A DNA stretch of 34,054 nt from Pseudomonadota bacterium (lineage in GTDB: Bacteria; Pseudomonadota; Gammaproteobacteria; Acidiferrobacterales; Acidiferrobacteraceae), in contig JAJYHH010000061.1 of NCBI GenBank assembly GCA_021784845.1, positions 1-34,054 of the forward strand, read 5' to 3'. Shown piece by piece: positions 8,565 through 19,296 of this stretch. The position numbers and the translations under genes were made by a program. The notes beneath the pieces were generated by a model. The model saw only the letters and a list, made by a program, of their open reading frames with translations, was not told where the DNA came from and made no database searches. The stretch's first letter is position 1. Every line of letters begins with the position of its first letter.

Positions 8565-8624
8565 CGTGCACAACACGGAAACCAAATTTCCCCGCCTCGG
8601 GCGGGAGTCCAGAGGACGATAGCG

Positions 8625-10547
8625 ATGGCAAAGATTATCGGGATAGATCTTGGAACGACGAACTCGTGCGTGGCTGTCGTCGAAGGTGGCAAGCCGCGAG
8701 TGATCGAAAACAGCGAAGGCGACCGCACCACGCCGTCGATCGTTGCCTATACGGGCGAGGGTGAGATCCTGGTCGGCCAGTCCGCGAAACGGCAGGCGGT
8801 CACGAACCCCCATAACACCCTGTACGCGGTCAAGCGTCTTATCGGCCGCAAGTTCGAGGATGACATCGTCCAGCGCGACGTGAAGATGGTGCCTTACAAG
8901 ATCATCAAAGCCAAGAACGGTGACGCCTGGGTGGAGGCCAACGGCAAGCAGATGGCTCCGCCGGAAGTGTCGGCGCGCGTGCTGCAGAAGATGAAAAAGA
9001 CAGCCGAGGATTATCTCGGCGAGGAAGTGACCGAGGCGGTGATCACCGTGCCGGCTTACTTCAATGATTCACAGCGTCAGGCAACAAAGGATGCCGGACG
9101 TATCGCGGGCCTCAATGTGAAGCGCATCATCAATGAGCCGACCGCGGCGGCGCTCGCTTTTGGTCTCGACAAGAAGGAGGGCGACCGCAAGATCGCGGTG
9201 TACGATCTGGGCGGTGGCACCTTCGATATCTCGATCATCGAGATCGCCGAGGTGGACGGCGAGCATCAGTTCGAGGTGCTGTCGACCAATGGCGACACCT
9301 TTCTGGGCGGTGAGGACTTCGATCTGCGCGTGATTGATTATCTGGTCGAAGAGTTCAAGAAGGATTCGGGTATCGACCTGCACAAGGACGCGCTGGCCTT
9401 GCAGCGGCTGAAGGATGCGGCCGAAAAGGCCAAGATCGAGCTGTCTTCGCGCACCCAGACGGACGTCAATCTGCCGTACGTGACCGCGGATGCCTCCGGG
9501 CCCAAGCATCTGAACGTGAAAATCACCCGGGCGAAGCTCGAGAGCCTGGTCGAAGATCTCGTCCGGCGGACCATCGAGCCCTGCAAGATCGCCCTGAAGG
9601 ATGCCGGGCTGTCGGCGGCCCAGGTGGATGACGTCATCCTGGTGGGCGGCCAGACGCGCATGCCCAAGGTACAGGAGGCGGTGCGCGATTTCTTTGGCAA
9701 GGAGCCACGCAAGGACGTCAATCCGGATGAAGCAGTGGCGATAGGCGCGGCCATCCAGGGCGGCGTGCTCGCCGGTGATGTGCGCGACGTGCTGCTTTTG
9801 GATGTGACGCCGCTGTCCCTTGGCATTGAGACCATGGGCGGTGTGATGACCAAGCTCATCCAGAAGAACACGACGATTCCGACCAAGGCCGCGCAGGTGT
9901 TTTCGACCGCCGAGGACAGCCAGACGGCCGTGACCGTGCACGTTCTGCAGGGTGAGCGGGAAATGGCAAGCGGCAACAAGTCGCTTGGGCGCTTCGACCT
10001 CACCGACATTCCGCCGGCGCCACGCGGCGTGCCACAGGTCGAGGTGGCGTTTGACATCGACGCCAACGGCATTTTGCATGTATCGGCGCGGGACAAGGCC
10101 ACGGGCAAGGAAAACAAGATCGTCATCAAGTCGAGTTCGGGCTTGAGCGAAGCCGAGATCCAGCGCATGGTGCAGGATGCCGAGGCCCATGCCGAGGAGG
10201 ACCGCAAGGCGCATGAGCTGGTCGAGGCGCGCAATCATGGCGATTCGCTCATCCACAGCGCGCGCAAGTCCCTGAAGGATCTGGGCGACAAGGTCAGCGG
10301 CGCGGACCGGGCGGCGGTGGAGGCCGCGATCACGGATCTCGAGAGTGTGCTAAAGGGCGACAACAAGGACGCCATCACCACGAAGACGGAGATCCTCGCG
10401 CAGGCCAGTCACAAGCTGGCCGAGCAGATGTACAGCGAAGGCCAGCAGGCTCAGGGCGAGCCGGCCGCAGGTCAGGGGCAGGCGGCGCAGGACAATGTCG
10501 TCGACGCCGAATTCGAGGAAGTGAAAGAGAATCGACGCAAGCCCTGA
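8625..10547 (+). CDS. dnaK: Chaperone protein DnaK (Hsp70)
   Basis: [43 protein letters not shown] through full-length Hsp70, 640 aa. Confidence 0.99.
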   Translation: MAKIIGIDLGTTNSCVAVVEGGKPRVIENSEGDRTTPSIVAYTGEGEILVGQSAKRQAVTNPHNTLYAVKRLIGRKFEDDIVQRDVKMVPYKIIKAKNGDAWVEANGKQMAPPEVSARVLQKMKKTAEDYLGEEVTEAVITVPAYFNDSQRQATKDAGRIAGLNVKRIINEPTAAALAFGLDKKEGDRKIAVYDLGGGTFDISIIEIAEVDGEHQFEVLSTNGDTFLGGEDFDLRVIDYLVEEFKKDSGIDLHKDALALQRLKDAAEKAKIELSSRTQTDVNLPYVTADASGPKHLNVKITRAKLESLVEDLVRRTIEPCKIALKDAGLSAAQVDDVILVGGQTRMPKVQEAVRDFFGKEPRKDVNPDEAVAIGAAIQGGVLAGDVRDVLLLDVTPLSLGIETMGGVMTKLIQKNTTIPTKAAQVFSTAEDSQTAVTVHVLQGEREMASGNKSLGRFDLTDIPPAPRGVPQVEVAFDIDANGILHVSARDKATGKENKIVIKSSSGLSEAEIQRMVQDAEAHAEEDRKAHELVEARNHGDSLIHSARKSLKDLGDKVSGADRAAVEAAITDLESVLKGDNKDAITTKTEILAQASHKLAEQMYSEGQQAQGEPAAGQGQAAQDNVVDAEFEEVKENRRKP

Positions 10548-10565
10548 TACGTTGTTGGCGGACGG

Positions 10566-10607
10566 AAGGCGCGGACGTTTGGTTGACGTCCGTGCCTTTG
10601 TTCTTTT
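10566..10607 (+). terminator. Hairpin plus T-rich tract between dnaK and dnaJ (intrinsic terminator/attenuator-like)
   Basis: AAGGCGCGGACGT-TTGGTTG-ACGTCCGTGCCTT: 13-bp stem with one G:T, 7-nt loop, followed by tgttctttt. Confidence 0.7.
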
Positions 10608-10635
10608 AAGGTCTCTGTTTTTTACGTGATGTCTT

Positions 10636-11772
10636 ATGAGTAAACGTGATTATTATGAGGTGCTGGGCATTGCGCGCGGCGCCGATGAGGCGGAGATCAA
10701 GAAGGCCTACCGCCGTCTGGCGATGAAGTACCATCCGGACCGGAATCCCGACGACAAGACCACGGAAGTGCGCTTCAAGGAATGCAAGGAGGCGTACGAA
10801 GTCCTGTGTGATCCGCAAAAACGGGCTGCCTATGATCAGTTCGGACACAGCGGGGTGGAAAACGGCGGATCGGGCGCGGGCGGTTTTTATGGCGCAGGAG
10901 CTGCGGGATTTGCCGATATCTTCGGGGATGTCTTCGGGGATATCTTCGGCGGGGGCGGTGGCGGCCGGCGTCAGCAGGTCTATCGGGGCGCGGATGTGCG
11001 CATCAGCATCGAGTTGTCTCTCGAAGAAGCGGTGCATGGCATCGAAAAGCGCATCCGCGTACCGACGCTGGCGACTTGTACGGCCTGCGAGGGCTCTGGT
11101 GCCAAGGCCGGCAGCAATCCGATCATCTGCCCGACCTGTGCGGGCCACGGCCAGGTGCGGATGCAGCAAGGCTTCTTTTCCATCCAGCAGACCTGTCCCA
11201 GTTGCCGCGGCAGCGGCCGCAAGATCGCACATCCGTGTCCGGAGTGCCGTGGCGAAGGCCGGGTGCGCACGCCCAAGACCCTGTCGGTGACCATTCCGCC
11301 AGGTGTCGACGAAGGGGACCAGATCCGGGTCGCCGGACAGGGCGACGCAGGAGAGAGCCCGGGACATCCTGGTGATCTGTATGTGCAGGTGCACCTGCAA
11401 CCGCATCCATTGTTCCGTCGCGAGCAGGACAATCTCCATTGCAAGGTGCCCGTCAGTTTCGCGACCGTCGTTCTGGGTGGAGAAATCGAGGTGCCGACAC
11501 TCGATGGACCGATGATGCTGAAGATCCCGGCCGAGACGCCGACGGAAAAGACGTTCTCTCTGCGCGGCAAGGGCGTAAAGAACGTACGCACCGGCCACGT
11601 GGGGGATCTGTTTTGCCAGATCGCAGTCGAAACGCCCGTCAATCTCACCCGCCCGCAGCGGGAGATGCTGGCCGATTTCGAGCGGTCGCTGCATGAGGGT
11701 GGTGCGCGCCATCATCCGGAACAGCGCTCCTGGATCGACAAGCTGCGGGGTTTTTTTGAATCCAAGGTGTAG
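10636..11772 (+). CDS. dnaJ: Chaperone protein DnaJ (Hsp40)
   Basis: [39 protein letters not shown] region, four CxxCxGxG-type zinc repeats. Confidence 0.99.
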   Translation: MSKRDYYEVLGIARGADEAEIKKAYRRLAMKYHPDRNPDDKTTEVRFKECKEAYEVLCDPQKRAAYDQFGHSGVENGGSGAGGFYGAGAAGFADIFGDVFGDIFGGGGGGRRQQVYRGADVRISIELSLEEAVHGIEKRIRVPTLATCTACEGSGAKAGSNPIICPTCAGHGQVRMQQGFFSIQQTCPSCRGSGRKIAHPCPECRGEGRVRTPKTLSVTIPPGVDEGDQIRVAGQGDAGESPGHPGDLYVQVHLQPHPLFRREQDNLHCKVPVSFATVVLGGEIEVPTLDGPMMLKIPAETPTEKTFSLRGKGVKNVRTGHVGDLFCQIAVETPVNLTRPQREMLADFERSLHEGGARHHPEQRSWIDKLRGFFESKV

Positions 11773-11870
11773 CCGGCGCCGCGCGGCGGCGTGAGTCCTT
11801 GGGCGTTGCGCGGCCAGAGGCGGGAATAAAGGGGCGCGGCGGTCGTCTTTTCGTTCACGAGGAGGAACTT

Positions 11871-12368
11871 ATGAGCGATTCGGGACGTATTGACCGCAAG
11901 CGCCGCCGGCTGCTTGTGGCCGCCGGGGGCGTGGTGGCGGCCGCTGGCACCAAGGTGGCCATGGCGGATTCGGCAAACAGCCTGGATCTGACCTTTCCGG
12001 GGCAGAAACCCAAGCATCTGGTCGTGTATCAGCTGAATCAGGCCGGTCGCGACTACCAGGGACACATCCTGTCGTCGGTGCAGGCACTTTTGCGTCACTA
12101 CGGCGACTCCGTCGGTGTCGTCATCACCTGTTTTGGTCCAGGCATCAGCGTGGTGCTGAAAAAGCCCATCCGGCCGGTGGCGCGCAGCATCCGCGAAGGG
12201 GTATCGAGCCTGAGTGACTACGGGGTTGCGTTCCATGGCTGCGGAAACACCCTGAGAACCATGCATCTGACGCGTGCCGATCTGTTGCCGTTCGTGACCT
12301 ATGTGTCCATGGGCGCGGCCGATCTGATGGAACTCCAGCACAAGGGCTACGCCTATATCGCGTGGTGA
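11871..12368 (+). CDS. DsrE-like family protein with predicted Tat signal peptide
   Basis: ATG at 11871 behind SD gaggaggaa; N-terminus MSDSGRIDRKRRRLLVAAGGVVAAAG is Tat-like; body KHLVVYQLNQAGRDYQGHILSSVQALLRHYGDSVGVVITCFGPGI...DYGVAFHGCGNTLRTM matches DsrE/COG1416-type proteins. Confidence 0.75.
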   Translation: MSDSGRIDRKRRRLLVAAGGVVAAAGTKVAMADSANSLDLTFPGQKPKHLVVYQLNQAGRDYQGHILSSVQALLRHYGDSVGVVITCFGPGISVVLKKPIRPVARSIREGVSSLSDYGVAFHGCGNTLRTMHLTRADLLPFVTYVSMGAADLMELQHKGYAYIAW

Positions 12369-12452
12369 TGCTGACCCGCGATGGTCTTTTCGGGTATGCT
12401 GCAGGCCTGCGGCGGGTTGCCGCGTTCGCGGGGTTGTCGGATGGCGCGCGTG

Positions 12453-13247
12453 ATGAAGATTGCCATAGCCGGCGCGGCCGGGCGCATGGGGCGCGCGCTA
12501 CTCGGTGCCGTGGCGTCGGCCGATGATCTCGCTCTGTCAGGGGCGCTGGTGCGCCCGGGCCATCCGGCGGCGGGCCAGGATGCCGGACTGATGGCAGGGG
12601 GCGCACAGGGCGTGTCCGTGAGCACCGATCCCCGTGCCGTCATCGCCGGCTGCGACGTCTTGATCGATTTTACATCGCCTGCGGCGACTCTCGCCTTCGC
12701 CGGCCTCTGCGCGGCGGCCGGCCGGCCGGTGGTGATTGGCACCACGGGACTGTCCGCCGACGACATGGAGCGGCTGCGCGCCCATGCCGCGCTCATCCCG
12801 CTCGTCGTGGCGCCCAATACCAGCGTGGGTGTCACCCTGTCTTTGCATCTTCTCGAAATCGCGGCGCGGGTCCTTGCCGACGCCGATGCCGAGATCGTCG
12901 AATCCCATCACCGTCACAAGCTGGACGCGCCGTCGGGTACGGCGCTGGCCATGGGGCGGGCTGTCGCGCAGGCCCGGGGACGGCGCCTGGAGGATGTGGC
13001 GGTTTACGACCGCCATGCCCGGCGCGAGGCGCGGGCGGAGGGCAGTATCGGTTTTGCGAGCATTCGTGCCGGCGAGATCGTCGGCGAGCACCGGGTGCTG
13101 CTGGTCGGCGCCTCGGAGCGGCTGGAAATCGCCCATGTTGCCGACGACCGGCGGGTGTTTGCGGAGGGGGCGCTGCGTGCCGCGCGGTTCGTGTACAAGG
13201 CACCAGCCGGGCTCTACGACATGCGCGACGTTTTGGGTTTGCGTTGA
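12453..13247 (+). CDS. dapB: 4-hydroxy-tetrahydrodipicolinate reductase (alternative ATG at 12441)
   Basis: MKIAIAGAAGRMGRALLGAV..., DVLIDFTSPAATLAF, GTTGLS, PNTSVGVTLSL, EIVESHHRHKLDAPSGTAL. Confidence 0.97.
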   Translation: MKIAIAGAAGRMGRALLGAVASADDLALSGALVRPGHPAAGQDAGLMAGGAQGVSVSTDPRAVIAGCDVLIDFTSPAATLAFAGLCAAAGRPVVIGTTGLSADDMERLRAHAALIPLVVAPNTSVGVTLSLHLLEIAARVLADADAEIVESHHRHKLDAPSGTALAMGRAVAQARGRRLEDVAVYDRHARREARAEGSIGFASIRAGEIVGEHRVLLVGASERLEIAHVADDRRVFAEGALRAARFVYKAPAGLYDMRDVLGLR

Positions 13248-13310
13248 TTTCGCGCGCCCTCACCGTTACAATTCGTCCCCAAAATCCAGTCTGTTACAGT
13301 GAGTCAAGAG

Positions 13311-13340
13311 CGGGAGCGGCGACGGTCGGCTCCCGTTTTT
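13311..13340 (+). terminator. Intrinsic-terminator-like hairpin in the dapB-carA gap / carA leader
   Basis: CGGGAGC (13311-13317) - 11 nt - GCTCCCG (13329-13335) followed immediately by TTTTT (13336-13340). Confidence 0.8.
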
Positions 13341-13367
13341 GTGTATGAATCCTGCGCGGGGGGTCTC

Positions 13368-14483
13368 TTGGCGTACTCAGCATTGCTCGCTCTCGCCGAT
13401 GGCACGGTCTTCTTTGGGCAGTCCGTCGGCGCGACTGGCGAAGCCCAGGGCGAGCTCGTTTTCAATACGGCACTGTGCGGATACCAGGAGATCCTGACAG
13501 ATCCCTCCTATGCCGGTCAGATCGTGACTTTGACGTATCCCCATATCGGCAACACCGGAACCAACGAGGAGGATATGGAATCGGGGAAGGCCTACGCAGC
13601 GGGCCTCGTGGTGCGCGACAAGCCGTCCCGGTTCAGCAACTTCCGCAGCCAGGAAGATTTGTCGGCCTTCCTGGCCCGCCAGGGCGTGGTGGCGATCAGC
13701 GGTATCGACACCCGTGCGCTGACCAGGCGCCTGCGGGAAAAGGGAGCACAAAACGCCTGCATCGTGGCCGGCGATCTGGACGCCGCTCGAGCCGTGGCCC
13801 GCGCGCGCGCCTTCGCCGGCCTCGATGGCATGGATCTGGCGCGAACCGTTTCGACCGAGACATCGTACAACTGGACGGGAGGGCTCTGGCAGGCCGAATC
13901 GGCGCCCGGACGCTTTCGTGTGGTGGCCTACGACTACGGGGTGAAGCGCAACATCCTGCGCCACCTGGCCGCGATCGGTTGCGAGGTGATCGTGGTCCCG
14001 GCGACGACACCGGCTTCTGCGGTGCTCGAAAAGCGCCCGGATGGCGTGTTTCTGTCCAATGGTCCCGGCGATCCCAAGGCCTGTGACTATGCCATTGCCG
14101 CGGCGCGGACGCTGGTGGAGACCGGTCTGCCGGTGTTCGGCATTTGCCTGGGCCACCAACTGCTCGGTCTGGCCCTGGGTGCGCGCACCGTGAAGATGAA
14201 GTTTGGGCACCATGGCGCCAACCATCCGGTGATCGACGTGGATACCGGCCGGGTCATGATCACCAGCCAGAATCATGGTTTTGCTGTCGAGGAAGCGAGT
14301 CTGCCCGGGACATTGCGGGTCACGCACCGCTCGCTTTTCGATGGTTCGGTGCAGGGGCTCGAGCACATCAGCCGGCCCGTTTTCTCTTTTCAGGGTCACC
14401 CGGAGGCGAGCCCAGGGCCGCATGACATGGGTCCGCTCTTCAAACGTTTTGCGGCCCTGATGGCGGGCCGTGCAACCTCCTAG
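13368..14483 (+). CDS. carA: Carbamoyl-phosphate synthase small subunit; probable TTG start at 13368 (ORF formally opens with GTG at 13299)
   Basis: [66 protein letters not shown] aligns with the CarA N-terminus from the TTG codon; SD-like ggggg precedes it; glutaminase motif [16 protein letters not shown]. Confidence 0.97.
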   Translation: MAYSALLALADGTVFFGQSVGATGEAQGELVFNTALCGYQEILTDPSYAGQIVTLTYPHIGNTGTNEEDMESGKAYAAGLVVRDKPSRFSNFRSQEDLSAFLARQGVVAISGIDTRALTRRLREKGAQNACIVAGDLDAARAVARARAFAGLDGMDLARTVSTETSYNWTGGLWQAESAPGRFRVVAYDYGVKRNILRHLAAIGCEVIVVPATTPASAVLEKRPDGVFLSNGPGDPKACDYAIAAARTLVETGLPVFGICLGHQLLGLALGARTVKMKFGHHGANHPVIDVDTGRVMITSQNHGFAVEEASLPGTLRVTHRSLFDGSVQGLEHISRPVFSFQGHPEASPGPHDMGPLFKRFAALMAGRATS

Positions 14484-14490
14484 GACGGTT

Positions 14491-17400
14491 ATGCCAAAGC
14501 GCACAGATATCCACAGTGTCCTCATCATCGGTGCGGGACCGATCATCATCGGCCAGGGGTGCGAGTTTGATTATTCCGGGGTGCAGGCCTGCAAGGCGCT
14601 GAAAGAAGAGGGGCTGCGGGTCATTCTCGTCAACTCCAATCCGGCGACGATCATGACGGATCCGGAGCTCGCGGACGCGACGTACATCGAACCCATCAAC
14701 TGGCGTGTCCTGGAAAAGATCATCGCCGCGGAGCGGCCTGATGCGCTGTTGCCCACCATGGGTGGGCAGACCGCGTTGAACTGCGCGCTGGATCTGGATC
14801 GTGAGGGCGTACTCGAGCGCTACGGTGTGCAGATGATCGGCGCCTCCAAGGCGGCGATCGACAAGGCCGAGGACCGGGAACTTTTCAAGAAGGCGATGGA
14901 GGGCATCGGCCTGCAGGTGGCGCGCGGCGCCATCGCGCACAGTCTCGAGGAAGCCTTGCAGGTGCAGGCCCTGGTCGGTTTTCCGGCCATCATCCGGCCG
15001 TCTTTCACGCTGGGCGGCAGCGGTGGCGGGATTGCCTACAACAAGGAGGAGTTCGTCCAGATCTGCGAGCGCGGACTCGATGCCTCGCCCACCAATGAAC
15101 TGCTGATCGAGGAATCCATCATCGGCTGGAAGGAATTCGAGCTGGAAGTGGTTCGCGACCGCAATGACAACTGCATCATCGTGTGCGCCATTGAGAATAT
15201 TGACGCCATGGGTGTTCACACGGGTGACTCCATCACGGTGGCGCCGGCGCAAACGCTGACCGACAAGGAATACCAGCGCATGCGCGATGCCAGCATCGCG
15301 GTGCTGCGCGAGATAGGGGTGGAGACAGGCGGTTCCAACGTGCAGTTCGCCGTCAACCCGCGTGATGGCCGCATGGTCGTTATCGAAATGAACCCGCGCG
15401 TGTCGCGTTCGTCGGCGCTGGCGTCGAAGGCTACCGGGTTTCCGATCGCGAAGGTGGCGGCCAAGCTTGCCATCGGGTATACGCTCGATGAGCTGCGCAA
15501 CGAGATTACCGGCGGTGCCACGCCCGCCTCGTTTGAGCCGACCATCGACTATGTGGTCACGAAGTTTCCGCGCTTTACCTTCGAGAAGTTTCCCAAGGCG
15601 GATCCCACGCTGACGACACAGATGAAGTCCGTTGGCGAGGTGATGGCAATCGGGCGCACCTTTCAGGAGTCGCTGCAAAAGGCGCTGCGCAGCTTGGAGA
15701 TCGGCAGCTACGGATTCGAGCGGCAGATCGACCCGGGGCTCGACGAGAAATCGATACGCGACCGGGTCATCCAGGAACTGACGATCCCGAGCGCCAACCG
15801 TCTCTGGTATGTCGCAGACGCGTTCCGCTATGGCTTCACCGTGGAGGATATCGCGCAACTGAGCGGAATAGACCCCTGGTTCGTGGCGCAGATCGCCGAG
15901 ATCGTTGCCATGGAAGACGAGATCGCCACCTATCGCGGACGTTTTGGCGAGGCGCCGGCCGACGTGCTGCGGGAATGGAAGCGGCATGGCTTTGCCGACC
16001 GGCGTCTGGCGACGCTGCTTGGCGTTTCCGAAGAGACCGTGCGCCGGATGCGCCACCGTCTCGATGTGCGGCCGGTCTACAAGCGCGTCGATTCGTGTGC
16101 CGCTGAATTCGCGTCTTCGACGGCCTACATGTATTCAACGTATGAGGCGGAATGTGAAGCGGCGGTGGAGGATTGCGAGAAGGTGATCGTCCTCGGCGGG
16201 GGGCCCAACCGCATTGGCCAGGGAATCGAATTCGACTATTGTTGTGTCCATGCCTCGCTTGCCCTGCGCGAGAGCGGCTATCAGACGATCATGGTCAACT
16301 GCAACCCTGAGACGGTTTCAACCGACTATGATATTTCGGACCGATTGTACTTCGAGCCGCTGACGCTTGAAGATGTGCTCGAGATCACGCACCTGGAGTC
16401 CCCTAAAGGGGTCATCGTCCAGTACGGCGGGCAGACGCCGCTCAAGCTGGCCCAGGGTCTCAAGGAAAACGGCGCACCCATCGTCGGAACCAGTCCGGAT
16501 TCCATTGATCTGGCCGAGGACCGCGCGCGTTTCCAGAAGCTGATCACGGATCTGTCGTTGCGCCAGCCGCCCAACCGGATTGCCAAGACAGCCGAGGCGG
16601 CGCTCGCCGCGGCCGAAGAGACTGGTTATCCACTGGTTGTGCGTCCATCCTATGTTCTGGGCGGGCGCGCCATGGAGATCTGCCACAACCGCGAGGATCT
16701 GGAGATCTACATGCGTCTGGCGGTCAAGATATCGGAAGATACGCCGATTCTCCTCGACCGCTTCCTGAGCGATGCGATCGAGGTGGATGTCGACGCAATA
16801 GCCGATGGTGAGGCCGTGGTCATCGGTGGCATCATGGAACACATCGAGGAGGCAGGTGTCCATTCAGGGGATTCGGCGTGTTCGCTGCCGCCGTTTAGCC
16901 TGAGCGCCGATTTGCAGCGGGAGTTGCGCCGGCAGACGGTGGAGCTCGCTTGCGCCCTCGGGGTGGTGGGACTCATGAACATCCAGTTCGCCATCAAGGG
17001 CGAGGATATCTATGTCCTCGAGGTCAATCCGCGTGCCTCGCGCACGATCCCGTATGTTTCGAAGGCAACGGCGCGACCGCTGGCCAAGGTGGCGGCACGG
17101 GCCATGATGGGCATCACACTCAAGGAGCAAGGAATTACCGGAGAGGTTGTGCCGCCGTATTATTCGGTGAAGGAGGCGGTATTCCCGTTCATCAAGTTTC
17201 CGGGCGTCGATACGGTGCTTGGGCCGGAAATGAAGTCGACCGGGGAAGTGATGGGGATTGGCCGAAGCTTCGGCGAGGCCTTTGCCAAATCACAGATTGC
17301 GGCGGGAGCCGAGATCCCGCGCGCGGGCAAGCTCTTCATCAGTGTGCGTGACCGTGACCGGCCGGCGGCCATTGCTGTGGCCCGGTACTTCAGCCAGGCC

Positions 17401-17727
17401 GGTTTCGAATTGCTGGCGACGCGCGGGACGGCCGCCGCGCTCGCGCTCGAGGGGCTGAGCGTGCGCGCCGTGAACAAGGTGTCGGAAGGGCGTCCGCACA
17501 TTGTGGACATGATCAAGAATGACGAGATCGCCATCATCGTCAACACGATCGCTGACAAACAGAGTCTCGCGGACTCCTATTCCATTCGTCGCGAGGCATT
17601 GCAGCACAAGGTGACAAACTATACGACTTTGGCCGCGGCGCGTGCCGCCTGCGAGGCTCATCGGAAGGCGCAGGATTTCGGGGTGCGCAGTCTGCAGGAG
17701 TTGCACAAGGAGATCAGGCATGAATAA
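14491..17727 (+). CDS. carB: Carbamoyl-phosphate synthase large subunit
   Basis: [68 protein letters not shown]; full-length. Confidence 0.99.
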   Translation: MPKRTDIHSVLIIGAGPIIIGQGCEFDYSGVQACKALKEEGLRVILVNSNPATIMTDPELADATYIEPINWRVLEKIIAAERPDALLPTMGGQTALNCALDLDREGVLERYGVQMIGASKAAIDKAEDRELFKKAMEGIGLQVARGAIAHSLEEALQVQALVGFPAIIRPSFTLGGSGGGIAYNKEEFVQICERGLDASPTNELLIEESIIGWKEFELEVVRDRNDNCIIVCAIENIDAMGVHTGDSITVAPAQTLTDKEYQRMRDASIAVLREIGVETGGSNVQFAVNPRDGRMVVIEMNPRVSRSSALASKATGFPIAKVAAKLAIGYTLDELRNEITGGATPASFEPTIDYVVTKFPRFTFEKFPKADPTLTTQMKSVGEVMAIGRTFQESLQKALRSLEIGSYGFERQIDPGLDEKSIRDRVIQELTIPSANRLWYVADAFRYGFTVEDIAQLSGIDPWFVAQIAEIVAMEDEIATYRGRFGEAPADVLREWKRHGFADRRLATLLGVSEETVRRMRHRLDVRPVYKRVDSCAAEFASSTAYMYSTYEAECEAAVEDCEKVIVLGGGPNRIGQGIEFDYCCVHASLALRESGYQTIMVNCNPETVSTDYDISDRLYFEPLTLEDVLEITHLESPKGVIVQYGGQTPLKLAQGLKENGAPIVGTSPDSIDLAEDRARFQKLITDLSLRQPPNRIAKTAEAALAAAEETGYPLVVRPSYVLGGRAMEICHNREDLEIYMRLAVKISEDTPILLDRFLSDAIEVDVDAIADGEAVVIGGIMEHIEEAGVHSGDSACSLPPFSLSADLQRELRRQTVELACALGVVGLMNIQFAIKGEDIYVLEVNPRASRTIPYVSKATARPLAKVAARAMMGITLKEQGITGEVVPPYYSVKEAVFPFIKFPGVDTVLGPEMKSTGEVMGIGRSFGEAFAKSQIAAGAEIPRAGKLFISVRDRDRPAAIAVARYFSQAGFELLATRGTAAALALEGLSVRAVNKVSEGRPHIVDMIKNDEIAIIVNTIADKQSLADSYSIRREALQHKVTNYTTLAAARAACEAHRKAQDFGVRSLQELHKEIRHE

Positions 17728-18196
17728 GGTTCCCGTAACCGTGGCAGGCGCGGAAAAGCTGAAGGCGGAGCTGCACCGGCTAAAGACCGTCGAGCGCCCG
17801 CGGATCATCCAGGCGATCGCCGAAGCGCGCGCACACGGCGATTTGTCGGAAAATGCCGAATATCATGCGGCGAAAGAACAACAGGGGTTCATCGAAGGCC
17901 GCATCAACGACGTCGAGGCCAAGCTGAGTCATGCGCAGGTGATCGATCCGGCAACACTCAATGCCGGCGGAAGGGTGGTGTTTGGCGCCACCCTGGATCT
18001 GCTCGACGAGGAGGGGCAGCGCGAGGTCACCTACCAGATTGTCGGTGATGACGAAGCCGATATCGGTGCAGGCAAGATCTCGATCAGTTCGCCGATCGCG
18101 CGAGCCCTGATTGGCAAGGAGGCAGGCGACATAGTCGAGGTGCGTGTGCCGGATGGACTCCGTCAGTACGAAATCCTCGATGTCCGCTATGTGTAG
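17720..18196 (+). CDS. greA: Transcription elongation factor GreA
   Basis: [62 protein letters not shown]; start overlaps carB end. Confidence 0.98.
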   Translation: MNKVPVTVAGAEKLKAELHRLKTVERPRIIQAIAEARAHGDLSENAEYHAAKEQQGFIEGRINDVEAKLSHAQVIDPATLNAGGRVVFGATLDLLDEEGQREVTYQIVGDDEADIGAGKISISSPIARALIGKEAGDIVEVRVPDGLRQYEILDVRYV

Positions 18197-18199
18197 CTG

Positions 18200-18652
18200 A
18201 TGGGCCGCGCACACAAGGCAGTCGCGCGCGTGGCCGCAGCGCTCTGGGCGGGGGGATTGTGGGCCATAGGCTACTTAGTCGCGCCTCTTCTCTTTGCCCG
18301 TTTGCCGCTGGCTGTGGCCGGCGGGATTGCCGGAACGCTTTTTGCCATCTGGCAGGGACTGGGCCTGCTTTTTGGCGGCATCGTATTTTTCGCCATGCGC
18401 GGCCGCGCGCGTCCGTGGCCCGCGCTGGCATTGATCGCCTGGGCGCTTGATGCGGGATTCGAATTGATCCTGCTGCCGATCATGGATTCCCTGAAGGGGC
18501 CGCATTTCGGGCCGGCCAGCCCCCATTGGCATGTTTTCCTGATCTTGCACAGCGTGGCGGCCGCGTGCTATCTGGTCGAAGGTCTGTTGGTGCTCGCGCT
18601 GGTCGCGGACGGGGTTGGGAGAACGAATGGCGCGCAATTGGTGGATGGATGA
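18200..18652 (+). CDS. DUF4149-like small integral membrane protein
   Basis: Four hydrophobic segments; ALWAGGLWAIGYLVAPLLFARLPLAVAGGIAGTLFAIWQGLGLLFGGIVFF pattern typical of DUF4149/TMEM205-like proteins. Confidence 0.75.
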   Translation: MGRAHKAVARVAAALWAGGLWAIGYLVAPLLFARLPLAVAGGIAGTLFAIWQGLGLLFGGIVFFAMRGRARPWPALALIAWALDAGFELILLPIMDSLKGPHFGPASPHWHVFLILHSVAAACYLVEGLLVLALVADGVGRTNGAQLVDG

Positions 18653-19253
18653 ACATTTCGCCGACCCGTATGTCAAACGGGCGCAGGCGGAAGGATTGCG
18701 GTCGCGGGCCTATTTCAAGCTCGCAGACATTGATCGCCGTGATCGCCTGATCAAGCCTGGATCGCTCGTGGTTGATCTGGGGGCGGCTCCTGGCGGCTTT
18801 TCCCAGTACGCCGCAAGCCGGGTCGGGCCGCGCGGGCGCATAATCGCAGTGGACATTCTGCCCATGCAACCGTTGCCTGGCGTGACCGCGCTGCTTGGCG
18901 ACTTCACCGAGCCCGCGTGCCTGGAAGCCGTGACGCAGGCCCTGGATGGCCGGGCGGATCTTGTAATTTCCGATATGGCGCCCAATATTAGCGGTGTTGG
19001 GGTGGCCGATCAGGCCAAGGCCATGTATTTGGCAGAGCTTGCGGTCGATTTTGCCATGTCGGTGTTGACAGAGCACGGCAGCTGCCTGATCAAAGCGTTT
19101 CAGGGAGCAGGCTTTTCGGATTTGCTGGCCCTTATGCGCCAGCGCTTCAACCGGGTGGCTACGCGCAAACCGCCGGCGTCACGCCCCCGCAGCCCCGAGG
19201 TGTACCTCCTCGGAGCCGAGCTGCGGCCAGTTGTGTCGGGGTCGGACTCGTAG
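18627..19253 (+). CDS. rlmE: 23S rRNA (uridine-2'-O-)-methyltransferase RlmE (FtsJ/RrmJ)
   Basis: DPYVKRAQAEGLRSRAYFKLADIDRRDRLIKPGSLVVDLGAAPGGFSQYA; directly upstream of ftsH as usual. Confidence 0.96.
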   Translation: MARNWWMDEHFADPYVKRAQAEGLRSRAYFKLADIDRRDRLIKPGSLVVDLGAAPGGFSQYAASRVGPRGRIIAVDILPMQPLPGVTALLGDFTEPACLEAVTQALDGRADLVISDMAPNISGVGVADQAKAMYLAELAVDFAMSVLTEHGSCLIKAFQGAGFSDLLALMRQRFNRVATRKPPASRPRSPEVYLLGAELRPVVSGSDS

Positions 19254-19296
19254 GAGAATGGCGGCAGCGGCCCTGCGGGGCGCACGAGGTAAAATT

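Noticed and set aside
9069-10256. 395-aa minus-strand ORF opposite dnaK
   Set aside because: Antisense ORFs opposite dnaK are a well-known artefact of its codon bias; no independent start or RBS evidence.
11777-11788. Perfect 12-bp palindrome CGCCGCGCGGCG after dnaJ
   Set aside because: No loop and no T-run; expected by chance in very GC-rich sequence, so not called a terminator.
14440-16056. 538-aa minus-strand ORF opposite carA/carB
   Set aside because: Fully antisense to unmistakable carB; His/Arg-rich low-similarity translation typical of shadow ORFs in GC-rich DNA.
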